DNA of 64,000 nucleotides from Bog-473 sp963745665 (GCA_963745665.1 CAVUYE010000002.1:1426001-1490000), one strand, 5' to 3'; positions 28,366-36,913 are shown, counted from the stretch's first letter. The notes: generated from the sequence alone by a model not told the origin. Translations and numbers: made by a program.

Positions 28366-29111
28366 GCGGCCCGTTGCGCATAGCGGTCGTCTACCCGGAC
28401 CTGCTGGGCACGTACGGCGACGGCGGGAACGGCCTGGTGCTGGCGCGGCGGGCAGAATGGCGCGGCATGGAGGCCGTGCTGTTGCAAGCGTCGTCGGACC
28501 GTTCGCTTCCCGGGGCGGACGTGTACTGCCTGGGCGGGGGAGAGGACGGTCCCCAGGTCCGCGCCGCGCGGACGCTCATCGACGACGGTACGTTGGCGCG
28601 GCGAGTGGCGGACGGAGCCGTGGTCCTGGCGGTCTGCGCCGGATTCCAGATCGTGGGCCGGACCTTCCCCGGCGCCACCGGCGAACCCCACGAGGGCGTC
28701 GGGCTCCTCGACGTCGACACGGTCAAGGCGACCGGCGCGCGCGCCGTGGGCGAGGTCCTCGTCGACGTGGACCCGGCCGCGCTGGGGCCGCTGCCCACGC
28801 TGACCGGCTTCGAGAACCACGGTGGGGCGACGTCGCGGCAAGAGGGCACCGCGGCGCTGGGACGGGTCGTCGTCGGGGTGGGCAACGGTGCCGGCGACGG
28901 GACCGAAGGCGCCGTCCAGGGTCGCGTGGTCGGGACGTACCTCCACGGTCCCGTGCTGGCGCGCAACCCGGCACTGGCGGATCGGCTGCTGGCCTGGGCA
29001 CTCGGCGACGTGATGCTCGATCCCTTGGACGACGAGGCGTCGGAGAGCCTGCGCGAGGAGCGGCTCGCGACCGTCGGGGGCAAGCGCCACCGCCGCCGAC
29101 GGTCGCAATAG
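28362..29111 (+). CDS. gatD: GatD, glutamine amidotransferase subunit of lipid II isoglutaminyl synthase
   Basis: A 249-residue CobQ/CobB-type class I glutamine amidotransferase. It supplies ammonia from glutamine to MurT. The catalytic Cys is in VVLAVCAGFQIVG and the His in GTYLHGPVLARNP; YGDGGNGLVLARR near the N-terminus and GFENHGGATS are typical of GatD. The GTG (28362) shares GTGA with the murT stop. The C-terminus is basic (GKRHRRRRSQ), which is a local oddity and could help membrane contact. Assignment is supported by both sequence and gene order. Confidence 0.93.
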   Translation: MSGPLRIAVVYPDLLGTYGDGGNGLVLARRAEWRGMEAVLLQASSDRSLPGADVYCLGGGEDGPQVRAARTLIDDGTLARRVADGAVVLAVCAGFQIVGRTFPGATGEPHEGVGLLDVDTVKATGARAVGEVLVDVDPAALGPLPTLTGFENHGGATSRQEGTAALGRVVVGVGNGAGDGTEGAVQGRVVGTYLHGPVLARNPALADRLLAWALGDVMLDPLDDEASESLREERLATVGGKRHRRRRSQ

Positions 29112-29146
29112 GGCCGACGCCTCGTGGCCCACGTCGGGCAGCGGCG

Positions 29147-29980
29147 TCAGGCGGTCGGGCCGACGTCCAGCGAGAGCAGGTCGTGCGCCAGGACGACGGT
29201 GCCGTCGAAGTGCGTGGCGGCCAGCGCGGCCCATTCGTCCTCGGTGCCCGGCGCGGGCGCCGGGACGAGGTGCGTGAGGACGAGGGTGGTGACGCCGTTG
29301 CGCGCTGCGGTCTTGGCCGCATCCTCGACCGACGAGTGGTAGTCGAGGACGTCGACGAACCGGGGGAGGCCGATCGCCCTGATCAGATCGGGTCGTGTCA
29401 CCGTGTGCACCAGCATGTCCGCTCCCGCACAGAGCTCGTCAAGCCCGTCGCACGGGACCGTGTCGCCCGCGATGACCACGGCCCGCCCCTCCTCCTCGAC
29501 CCGGAAGCCGACCGTCGGGCGCACCGGGGCGTGATCGGTGGGCGCGGCGGTGACCCTGACCGCGCCGTCCTCCAGCACGGTGCCGCGCTCGCATTCGACC
29601 ACCTCGGCGGTCGGCTGCCACTGCAGATCGTCGTGGTGTGCCATGCGGTAGCCGATGTCGGGCTCCAGCATGGCTTCGGTGGCCCGGAGGAGTGACGTCG
29701 TGCCGCCCGGTCCGTAGACGGGAAGCGGTTGCGGTTGGAACGACGTGATCCAGCGCGACGTGACGACGTCGTTGAGATCGGTGATGTGGTCGCTGTGCAG
29801 GTGGGTCAGAAAGAGCCCCCGCAGCGCCCCCGCGGCCGATCCGGCGGCGGCGGCGCGCATCAGCACACCACGCCCGCAGTCGAAGAGCAGGTCGCCGGCC
29901 GCGGTTCGCACCAACGTCGACGGCCCGGCGCGCTCCGGATGGGGCAGTGGGTTCCCACTGCCGAGGATGATGAGCTGCAT
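29147..29980 (-). CDS. Metallo-beta-lactamase-fold hydrolase (RNase Z/arylsulfatase-like)
   Basis: A 277-residue MBL-fold protein. The first metal motif HxHxDH is LTHLHSDHITDLND, the later ligands appear in VVIAGDTVPCDGL (Asp) and LVLTHLVPAPAPG (His). The start MQLIILGSGNPLPHPERAGP is typical of ribonuclease Z-like and arylsulfatase-like members. ATG 29980 has AGGAGG 10 nt upstream. RNase Z proper usually has an exosite arm and YHTxxxE features that are not obvious, so a small-ester or sulfate hydrolase role is as likely. It lies 88 nt downstream of the PlsC stop on the same strand and may be part of that transcript. Confidence 0.85.
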   Translation of the reverse strand: MQLIILGSGNPLPHPERAGPSTLVRTAAGDLLFDCGRGVLMRAAAAGSAAGALRGLFLTHLHSDHITDLNDVVTSRWITSFQPQPLPVYGPGGTTSLLRATEAMLEPDIGYRMAHHDDLQWQPTAEVVECERGTVLEDGAVRVTAAPTDHAPVRPTVGFRVEEEGRAVVIAGDTVPCDGLDELCAGADMLVHTVTRPDLIRAIGLPRFVDVLDYHSSVEDAAKTAARNGVTTLVLTHLVPAPAPGTEDEWAALAATHFDGTVVLAHDLLSLDVGPTA

Positions 29981-30068
29981 CGGTGGCGCCTCCTGGGCTC
30001 GACATGACAGTGCACCCGAGCGGGCGCGGCATCGCCAGCCTGCCACTGGCTGGCCGAGGCTCAGGAGC

Positions 30069-31040
30069 TCAGTCCGGCCACTCCGAACCTCGCTCCCGCG
30101 ACGGGGGCTCGTCCAGCGCCCAGGCCCGTCGCCAGGGCGAGGCCGCCGGTCCTCTGTCCGCGGTCTCGGCCCCCTCGACCGGCGCCACGGCGCTGACCGA
30201 ACGCCGGGCCTGCCACCAGTCGGAGTGGACCTCCCGTGACAGGGTGGCGACGGCGGCCTCAATGCGGTCAGAGAACCGGTGGGTGTTCTCTCCTTCGTCC
30301 GGAGAGAGGGGGGCGCCGAAGAGCACCGCGATCGGGGCGCGGCGCAAGCGGCTGCTGCCACGCGATTCGGTGCCCGAGCCCCCCGGCGCTGCCGCCTCGG
30401 ACTCGGCGCTCTTGGCCAGGACATGCCGGGTGCCGTGCAGGTAGACGGGCACCACCGGTCGTCCCGTCCGCCGGGCCAGGTAGGCGGCACCGGCCGTGAA
30501 CGGTTGGGTCCAGCCGTCGGGCGAGCGACCTCCTTCGGGGAAGATGACCAGGTTCCAGCCGTCCTCGATCAGCTCGGCTGCGGTGTCCCCGGATTTGCGA
30601 TTGACCTTGCTTCGTTCAATGGGAATCGTGGCCAGTGCGAACGAGGACAGCACGGCCTTCCAGGTGCGGTCGAAGAAGTAGTCCGACGCCGCGGCCACGA
30701 CCGTGCGGTGCCGGAATTCCACCGGCAGGGTCGTCAACAGCAACGGCGTATCCATGTGGCTGAGGTGGTTGGCGGCGAAGATCACCGGTTTCTCGACGTG
30801 CTGGAGGTGCTCGAGCCCCCGGAGGGTCGCCGGCGCCAGGACGCGGGCCGCGGGGCGGGCCAGGTTGTCCATCACCATGGCCCGGGCCAGCCGGACGGGG
30901 TAGCGGCGCGACCACTCGTGGTCGTAGTCGAGCCCGACCTTGCGTTCGGGATCGGGGCGCTCGACGGTCGTCGGCCAGGAGGGCGCGGCGAGAGGGAAAC
31001 GGGCCGAGCGGACGCGGCCCCGCAGGCCCGACCCCGCCAT
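30069..31040 (-). CDS. 1-acyl-sn-glycerol-3-phosphate acyltransferase (PlsC-like)
   Basis: A 323-residue PlsC family acyltransferase. Motif I is AANHLSHMDTPLLL (NHx4D), motif III LVIFPEGGRSPDG (FPEGxRS), and RPVVPVYLHGTRHVL is the fourth. It would add an acyl chain to a lysophospholipid or a related hydroxylated lipid at the membrane. ATG 31040 shares one base with the stop of the DUF2088 gene (TGATG). It is the last gene of the overlapping four-gene operon; a Ser/Gly-rich insert (about residues 230-250) and a charged C-terminal tail are longer than usual. The acceptor may be non-standard, given the operon partners. Confidence 0.88.
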   Translation of the reverse strand: MAGSGLRGRVRSARFPLAAPSWPTTVERPDPERKVGLDYDHEWSRRYPVRLARAMVMDNLARPAARVLAPATLRGLEHLQHVEKPVIFAANHLSHMDTPLLLTTLPVEFRHRTVVAAASDYFFDRTWKAVLSSFALATIPIERSKVNRKSGDTAAELIEDGWNLVIFPEGGRSPDGWTQPFTAGAAYLARRTGRPVVPVYLHGTRHVLAKSAESEAAAPGGSGTESRGSSRLRRAPIAVLFGAPLSPDEGENTHRFSDRIEAAVATLSREVHSDWWQARRSVSAVAPVEGAETADRGPAASPWRRAWALDEPPSRERGSEWPD

Positions 31041-32629
31041 CAGTGCACGTCCGACATGAAGATCGGTGGGTTGTGCATGTGGGTCAGGGTGGGTGACGGC
31101 CCCACGACGTCGGACGCGATCTCGAGAGCGTCGTCCAGCGAGCTCGCAGGCGAGAAGCCGAGCCGGCGCACGGCCTTGGGGTCCCCGCCCACGACGATGA
31201 CCCGTCCCAGGTGCGCCATGGCGTGCGCGCACCAGTACCACATGTAGAAGGGGTGCACGCCGTGGTAGGCGTGGCCGGTGCGGTAGAGGTGGATGTACCA
31301 GGGATCGGTGGCGAAGGACTCCTCGAACTCCTTGTGCATCTGTACGGGGTCGATGGTCTGGGTGAGGACCTGCTCGTAGAAGTCCATGTAGCTCGGGTGG
31401 TGGCCGGGGTGGAATTCGGGTCTGGTCGGGTGCTTCATGATCAGCACACCGCCTTCGCGTACGAGCGGCTTTCCCCGGTACATGTTGAAGAAGTAGCCGA
31501 GCCCGAGGCAGGCGACCAGGATCGGGTTCATGATCGAATTCACGTTGTAGGGGCAGATGTAGGGCAGCCCCATTGTCAGGATGTCGGTCTGGCCCTCGAC
31601 ATCAACGCCTTGCTGGGCCCACACGTTGGCCGTCGTGAGGGCGTGCACGGCCTCAACCTCGCCCGCCTGCACCGAAGTCAGCGCGTGAGGGGAGCGGATG
31701 GAATGAAAGATCTGCCGGGCCATGCGGGGCGGCACCTTGGCCAGCGCCTTCGACGTGGCCGCGTAGGTGGCCCGGTCACGCAGCGACCACTCCCATTCGC
31801 GCTTCTGCAGGAAGCCGAAGTTCGACGGGAAGGTGTCGTTGTTGAGCGTCGTCTCAATCTGGAAGATCTTCACCCCGGATTCGGCGATGAGGCGGCCCAT
31901 GCGCCAGTTCGAGGAGTGAAGCTCGGAGGCCGGCTGGTCCATGAACGATTTCGAATGGCGCATCGTCTGTGGGTTGTGGTGGTGGCGCAGGCTGCGGTAG
32001 CTGGCCAGGCCGGTCGCCACACTCTTGTGACCGCCGTCCATGGCGACGAGGTTGATGTTGACGTAGACGAGCAGATCCGAGGTGGCGGCCCGCTTGTTGA
32101 TCTCCACTTCCTCGCCTTGTTCGGTCTCGCCGATGAAGAGGAGGTTTTCGGGGTCCTCGGCGTCGTGCTGGGTCAGCAGGCCGTGCGGCGCGAAGGCGTC
32201 GTAGACCCGGTCGCCCAGGGCGTGGCGCAGCTCGTCCTCCGTCATGCGGCGGTGCAGGGCCAGCGCGGCCACCAGCTCCACGTCGTCGACGCCGGCCTCG
32301 GCCGCCATGTCGAGCACGGTCTCGATCACCATCTGGCGGATGTCGGGCGCCTCCATGGGCGGGAGTGGCAGCGAGACGTCGTCGAAGCAGATCGTGAGCT
32401 TCATGCCCGGACGCAAGAGAGCGGGCAGAGGGTCGCGGTCGCCCTGTGGGTGGAGCAAAGCGTGGCGGATGGCGCGATACGGGTCCTCGATCGCCTTCAT
32501 GGGCTCGGGGGCATAAATGACGCGACTGCCCTCGGGCAGCGTCTCGAGGCTGAAGGCCTCGCCGCTCCACAACAGGGTCGGTGGCGTCGACTTGTCCACC
32601 TCGAGGACGAATCCTGGACGGCGACTCAT
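31040..32629 (-). CDS. LarA-like (DUF2088) nickel-pincer-enzyme family protein
   Basis: A 529-residue protein of the lactate racemase N-terminal (DUF2088) superfamily. LarA-like signatures are ALALHRRMTEDELRHALGD (the HRxMTxxE motif), TQHDAEDPENLLFIG (NHD-like), and VAMDGGHKSVATGLASYRS, where GGxK would carry the Lys that binds the nickel-pincer cofactor. The C-terminal 300 residues are rich in His, Trp and Tyr and do not match the LarA C-terminal domain that I know. No larB, larC or larE genes are in the window. ATG 32629 overlaps the alcohol dehydrogenase stop (ATGA). Substrate unknown; a racemase, epimerase or hydride-transfer step on a hydroxy-lipid is conceivable. Confidence 0.75.
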   Translation of the reverse strand: MSRRPGFVLEVDKSTPPTLLWSGEAFSLETLPEGSRVIYAPEPMKAIEDPYRAIRHALLHPQGDRDPLPALLRPGMKLTICFDDVSLPLPPMEAPDIRQMVIETVLDMAAEAGVDDVELVAALALHRRMTEDELRHALGDRVYDAFAPHGLLTQHDAEDPENLLFIGETEQGEEVEINKRAATSDLLVYVNINLVAMDGGHKSVATGLASYRSLRHHHNPQTMRHSKSFMDQPASELHSSNWRMGRLIAESGVKIFQIETTLNNDTFPSNFGFLQKREWEWSLRDRATYAATSKALAKVPPRMARQIFHSIRSPHALTSVQAGEVEAVHALTTANVWAQQGVDVEGQTDILTMGLPYICPYNVNSIMNPILVACLGLGYFFNMYRGKPLVREGGVLIMKHPTRPEFHPGHHPSYMDFYEQVLTQTIDPVQMHKEFEESFATDPWYIHLYRTGHAYHGVHPFYMWYWCAHAMAHLGRVIVVGGDPKAVRRLGFSPASSLDDALEIASDVVGPSPTLTHMHNPPIFMSDVH

Positions 32630-33888
32630 CTGATGGGTCCCTTCCGTATGTCGAATGCGATCTTCACGGCCCCTCTGCGGCCGGCTCCGCCGGCGTGGGC
32701 GACAGCGTCCTCGAAGCGGGCCAGCGGGTAGGTGGCCGACACCAGCCGCCCGGTCTGCAGCGCGGACGCGACATCGAGGGCGAGCGCAAAGGTCGAGATG
32801 CCGTCGTCCCCGCCGAGGCCGGCGCTCCGCTCCGTCCCGTACGCGTAGGCCCCCGCCAGGCGGACCTCGCGGTGCCAGAGCGGGGCCAGGTCGACGGTCA
32901 CCCTGCCCGGCATGCCGACGAGGGCCACCGTGCCCCACGGCCGCACGATGCCCAGGGACTGTGCGATCGACTCGGGGCTGCCCACGCAGTCGAGCACGAC
33001 GTCGGCGCCGCCGGAGAGCGTCGCGGTCACTCCCGACGCGGCACCGTAGGAGAGCGAGCGCGAGTGGCGGCGCACGGCGCGGCCGAGCTGATCCGAGGGC
33101 AGCGCCTCTGTGGCGCCCAGCTCCAGGGCGAGGCGTTGTTGATGCGCGTAGCGCGCGCCCACGAGGACAGCCGCCGGCGCCGCGCAACGGCCCACGCCGG
33201 CAAGGTGACCAAGGGCGGCGGTCACCAGCAGGCCGAGTGTCCCCGCGCCGATGACGGCCACGACGTCACCCTCCGCGATTGGTGCACCGAGCACCGCGTG
33301 CACCGCGCAGGCCACGGGCTCGACCGTCACCGCGTCGGCGTCGCTCAATGAGTCGGGCACAGCGTAGAGCTGGCTGGAGTGCGCCACGAGGCCGGAGGTC
33401 GACCAACCGCCTCCGGTGTCGGCGCAGAAGCCCGTCTGCAGGCCGGGGCGGATGTGGCCGAAGGCGATGTAACCGCAGTTGCCCACGTCACCGGCTTGGC
33501 AGGCGGGGCACATGGGCTCGATCCCTCGGGCCGCGCAGCCGAGCACCGGCTGCAGCACCACCCGGCTGCCGGAGGCCAGCACACCGCCCTCGGCCCCGAG
33601 TGCGTCCTCGGTCAACGTGCCGACGACCTCGTGACCAGGCACGAAGGGAAAGGAGACGATGTCCTCGAAATAGCGCGAGCTGCGTCCGTCCAGGGTGGCC
33701 AGGTCGGATCCGCAGATGCCCGACAGGATGGGGTCGACGTGCACCCAGTCCGCCGCCGGCAGCGCCGGGGCGTCGCGCTCGATCAGGCGCAACGGGCCCA
33801 CGCCGGCGCCCCGTCCCGATCCGAAGGACGACACCACACGTGCCGCGGCGAAGCGCGGCAGCGAGCGCTCGAAGAGAAGCGTGCTCAT
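32626..33888 (-). CDS. Zinc-dependent alcohol dehydrogenase (MDR family)
   Basis: A 420-residue medium-chain dehydrogenase. Catalytic zinc ligands are in SGICGSDLATLDG (Cys) and PFVPGHEVVGTL (His-Glu). A structural-zinc lobe with spaced cysteines is CAARGIEPMCPACQAGDVGN. The NAD(P) fold starts at VVAVIGAGTLGLLVTAALG. It would interconvert an alcohol and an aldehyde or ketone. Starts and stops overlap both neighbours by 4 nt (ATGA), so it is coupled to the reductase-HAD and DUF2088 genes. Placed next to an acyl-reductase-like protein it probably acts on a long-chain aldehyde/alcohol; this is inference. Confidence 0.9.
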   Translation of the reverse strand: MSTLLFERSLPRFAAARVVSSFGSGRGAGVGPLRLIERDAPALPAADWVHVDPILSGICGSDLATLDGRSSRYFEDIVSFPFVPGHEVVGTLTEDALGAEGGVLASGSRVVLQPVLGCAARGIEPMCPACQAGDVGNCGYIAFGHIRPGLQTGFCADTGGGWSTSGLVAHSSQLYAVPDSLSDADAVTVEPVACAVHAVLGAPIAEGDVVAVIGAGTLGLLVTAALGHLAGVGRCAAPAAVLVGARYAHQQRLALELGATEALPSDQLGRAVRRHSRSLSYGAASGVTATLSGGADVVLDCVGSPESIAQSLGIVRPWGTVALVGMPGRVTVDLAPLWHREVRLAGAYAYGTERSAGLGGDDGISTFALALDVASALQTGRLVSATYPLARFEDAVAHAGGAGRRGAVKIAFDIRKGPIR

Positions 33889-36230
33889 CGTCCCATCACC
33901 GCCTTGGGCTGCCGCACGTCGAAGGGGCCGAGCGGAAGCGGGCGGTGCGACCCGCCCTCCGCCTTGGCCCAGTGCTCCACGTGCCAGCCCCGCCGCCGGG
34001 CGATGGCAGAGAGTCGCGACTCGGGGTTGACGGCCACCGGGAAGCCGACCGCCTCGAGCATGGCGAGGTCACTGGCGGAGTCGGCGTAGGCCACCGATTC
34101 CTCGAGGGAGAGGCCGTGGAGCGCGGCATAGTCGGCCAGCACCAGGGCCCGCGCCTCACCGATGGGCGGCAGCGTCGTCAGGTGCCCGGTCAGCCGGCCG
34201 TCGCGTGCTTCCATCTCTGCGCAGATGATGTCGTCGAAGAGCGGACGGATGGGCTCAATGATGAAGTCCAGCGCCCCCGTGATGAGCAGCGTCCGGTGCC
34301 CGGCCGCCCGGTGCGCCCGCACCCTGGCGAAGCCGTCGGGGAACGACCGGGTGAGGAGTTGGCGGTGGAAGAGCTCCCACGAATCCTGCCGCAACTGGTC
34401 AACCGGCGCGTCTTCGAAGCGCCGGTAAAAGGAGCGCAGGAAGTCACCGCGGTCACGGCGGTCGAGGGCAAGGAGCGCAGGCGCCTGCCGCACGAGGTCG
34501 GCCACGAAGCGCGCCCGCCGCGCCGGCGACAGGTGGCGGCTGGCCAACCAGGCGTAGGTGTCGACGACGTTGGAGGACATCAGGGTGTGCTCGAGGTCGA
34601 AGACGGCGAGATGCCGGTCGGGCGAGAGGATGGCCCGGCGCTGCCGGTCGGGTCGTTTGTCCACCACCGACTTGCCGGGCTTGGTGCGCACGCGGGTGTG
34701 CTCGAGCACCGAGGGCAGGTGGATCTCGTGCACGTAGTGGTCCCAGTCGATGACACCCGGGTCGAACTCGAAACGGGCGTGGTCGTCACCGTCGCCCGCG
34801 TCCCACAGTTCGAGCAGGTTGTCGACCCGGTAGCGCGCGTCGGTCTCGGTGTAGGCGCCGTAAAGCTCGACGTAGCCGAGAGCCCGCTTGGCCAGCGCGT
34901 GCCGGTCCTCCATCCGGGCGGCCAGCTGCGCCTGCTTGCCACGGATCGGCAAGGCAGTGATCAGCTTCTCCACGAAGGTCATGGCAGTGTCCGCACGCTT
35001 GAGCTGGCGCTGCACGCGTCCGCGCCCGGGGAAGGACCACTCGGGCACGTTGATGGGCTGACCCCGGTCGTCGTAGAGGGGGTTGCGGCTGAAGAAGTCC
35101 TCCGACAATTCGACGAGGTGTCCGTAGCGCAGTGGGTTCCGTACGCCCGATGCGACGTGGTACACCTTCGGCCGTCCTGGCTCGGGTCCCCGGGCCGCGA
35201 CGGCGAGGATGGCTGCCACGACCAGGTCGACGGGGATCACGTCGACGATGCCCTCGGGCACGCCGGGGAATTCGCGCAGCAGGCCGCGGGCGTAGGACAC
35301 GATGATGGGCTCTGCCATGCGGAAGCCGCGGATCCAGCCCGGGCGGGGCTCCGCCAGTGCGGACTCGATAATGGAGGGCCGGACGAATGTGATCGGAACC
35401 CGGCCTTCCCATTGCTGTACCAGCGCCCGCTCGCCGAGCGCCTTGGTGAAGGGATAGGCGTCGGGCCACCCGAGCGAGAGTGCACGGGCGGTGCCGGCCG
35501 TCACCAGCCCGCCGCTCACCCACTCCTCGCGCAGCTTCTCGGCCTTCGCCGCGATCAGGTGGTCGCCCGCGGCGCCGATCTCCGTCCGGGCCGCCTTGGT
35601 GAAGCCGCGGAGTTTCTCGGGCTTGCGGGACTCGGCCTCGAGGTCGTCGCGGAGTCGCCGCGCCGAGCTCACCTCGGCCTCCCAGGGGACGTCGAGGGTG
35701 AAGCGGTTCTCGCTGAGCAACTCTTCCTTGGCCTCACCCTGGTGGGTGCTCGCCACGTATGCCGTCGACACCGCCACGAGGTGGGTGTCCGATCCGGCGT
35801 CCGCAATCGCTGCCGCTACCCGAGACGGGCCGAGAAGGTTGATCTCGACGGCCTGGGTGAGCGGGGCGTCGAAGGAGACAGTGGCGGCAGAGTGGATGAC
35901 CACGTGCGCCTCGGCCAGCGCCGTCCGGCCTTCGTCGTCGAGCCCGAGTCCGTCTTGGCTGACGTCACCGGGCACGGCGCGGACCCGGCGTGTCACCTCC
36001 GCCTCGAACCCATCTCCCAACTCGGCGCGCAGGCGGTCGAAGCAGTCGTTCTTGATCACCTCGCGGGCGAGGCGGGCCGCCGCGTCCGACCGGCGACCCG
36101 GCCGCACGAGCACGGTCACCTCGGCCTCGGGGACGCAGCGGACGATCCGCTCGACCAGGGCGGTGCCGAGGAAGCCTGTCGCACCCGTGATGAAGAAGCG
36201 TTTCCCACGGAGATCCCGCTCAATGGGCAT
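33885..36230 (-). CDS. Fatty-acyl-CoA-reductase-like SDR fused to a HAD-IB domain
   Basis: A 781-residue fusion. Residues 1-400 form an extended SDR of the male-sterility/NAD-binding-4 type: FFITGATGFLGTALVERIVR (TGxxGxxG), HSAATVSFDAPLTQAVEINL, and the catalytic YxxxK in DAYPFTKALGERALVQ. Such domains reduce acyl-CoA to aldehyde or alcohol. Residues about 535-760 are HAD-IB: motif I AVFDLEHTLMSSN, motif II RTLLITGALDF, motif IV YADSASDLAMLEAVG. In motif I the usual DxD is DLE, so the second Asp is Glu. ATG 36230 is preceded by a leaderless-type promoter shared with a divergent TetR gene. First gene of the lipid operon. Confidence 0.82.
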   Translation of the reverse strand: MPIERDLRGKRFFITGATGFLGTALVERIVRCVPEAEVTVLVRPGRRSDAAARLAREVIKNDCFDRLRAELGDGFEAEVTRRVRAVPGDVSQDGLGLDDEGRTALAEAHVVIHSAATVSFDAPLTQAVEINLLGPSRVAAAIADAGSDTHLVAVSTAYVASTHQGEAKEELLSENRFTLDVPWEAEVSSARRLRDDLEAESRKPEKLRGFTKAARTEIGAAGDHLIAAKAEKLREEWVSGGLVTAGTARALSLGWPDAYPFTKALGERALVQQWEGRVPITFVRPSIIESALAEPRPGWIRGFRMAEPIIVSYARGLLREFPGVPEGIVDVIPVDLVVAAILAVAARGPEPGRPKVYHVASGVRNPLRYGHLVELSEDFFSRNPLYDDRGQPINVPEWSFPGRGRVQRQLKRADTAMTFVEKLITALPIRGKQAQLAARMEDRHALAKRALGYVELYGAYTETDARYRVDNLLELWDAGDGDDHARFEFDPGVIDWDHYVHEIHLPSVLEHTRVRTKPGKSVVDKRPDRQRRAILSPDRHLAVFDLEHTLMSSNVVDTYAWLASRHLSPARRARFVADLVRQAPALLALDRRDRGDFLRSFYRRFEDAPVDQLRQDSWELFHRQLLTRSFPDGFARVRAHRAAGHRTLLITGALDFIIEPIRPLFDDIICAEMEARDGRLTGHLTTLPPIGEARALVLADYAALHGLSLEESVAYADSASDLAMLEAVGFPVAVNPESRLSAIARRRGWHVEHWAKAEGGSHRPLPLGPFDVRQPKAVMGR

Positions 36231-36276
36231 CGAGAATGTCTACCACTGCCCGTCGATTTTGTCTACCATTTGGTAA
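36231..36276. promoter_or_regulatory. Divergent leaderless promoters and TetR operator
   Basis: The gap between the SDR-HAD ATG (36230, minus) and the TetR GTG (36277, plus) holds both promoters. Leftward: TAGACA and TAGACA spaced by 17 bp, then 6 nt to ATG. Rightward: TACCAT (36264-36269), then 7 nt to GTG. The palindrome TACCA-TT-TGGTA (36264-36275) covers the rightward -10, and the word TGTCTACCA occurs twice (36237-36245, 36260-36268). A TetR dimer bound there would block both genes. Elements are seen directly; binding is inferred. Confidence 0.55.
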
Positions 36277-36888
36277 GTGCCCAGCTCGTCGACCAAGGAT
36301 CGGATTCTGGACGCCGCACTGGCCTCTTTCGCCAGCCGGGGCTACGAGGCCACGTCCCTTGACGCCGTCGGCAAGGGGCTCGAGCTGACAAAGCAGTCCA
36401 TCCTGTACTGGTTCCCGTCCAAGGACGCGCTTTTGGAAGCCGTCATCGCCCGCAGCGCGGATGACCTGTCGGTCGCGCTCGAGACCGCACTCCGTGGCGC
36501 CGGTGAGGGTTGGGAGCGGGTGGAGGCCGTCGTGCGTTCCGTGTTCCGCTTGGCGGCGCGCCAGCCGGACCTGCTCGGCTTCCTGCGTGAGGTGGGACGG
36601 CTGGGGCCTCCGGCGGCGACCCAGATGACGCTCGCGCTCGACCCCCTCGTGCAGCGAGCCTCGTCGTTCCTAGAGGCAGAAATGGACGCAGGCGCCATGC
36701 GGCGCCACGATCCCCGGTTGTTGCTGTTAGCGATCTACTCCACGGTGATCGGGATGGTGACCGAAGTGGAGGTGTTGCGGGCGCTGGGTGAGGAGCCGAC
36801 TCCTCGGTCGCTCGTGCGGCGGCGGACGGACGCGCTCCGCTTGTTGCGGTCCGCCCTGTTGATTGAGCCCGCCGACAGAGCCCCTTAA
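36277..36888 (+). CDS. TetR family transcriptional regulator
   Basis: A 203-residue TetR-type repressor. The N-terminal HTH is KDRILDAALASFASRGYEAT followed by SLDAVGKGLELTKQSILYWF and PSKDALLEAVI. The C-terminal ligand domain (residues 70-190) is helical and Leu-rich. It is divergent from the SDR-HAD/ADH/DUF2088/PlsC operon across a 46-bp promoter with a 12-bp palindrome, so it most likely controls that operon and itself, probably in response to an acyl or lipid-derived ligand. The GTG start fits a leaderless message; no ribosome site is visible. Confidence 0.9.
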   Translation: MPSSSTKDRILDAALASFASRGYEATSLDAVGKGLELTKQSILYWFPSKDALLEAVIARSADDLSVALETALRGAGEGWERVEAVVRSVFRLAARQPDLLGFLREVGRLGPPAATQMTLALDPLVQRASSFLEAEMDAGAMRRHDPRLLLLAIYSTVIGMVTEVEVLRALGEEPTPRSLVRRRTDALRLLRSALLIEPADRAP

Positions 36889-36913
36889 CCTCCTCGCCGG
36901 TTCTGCCGCGGCC

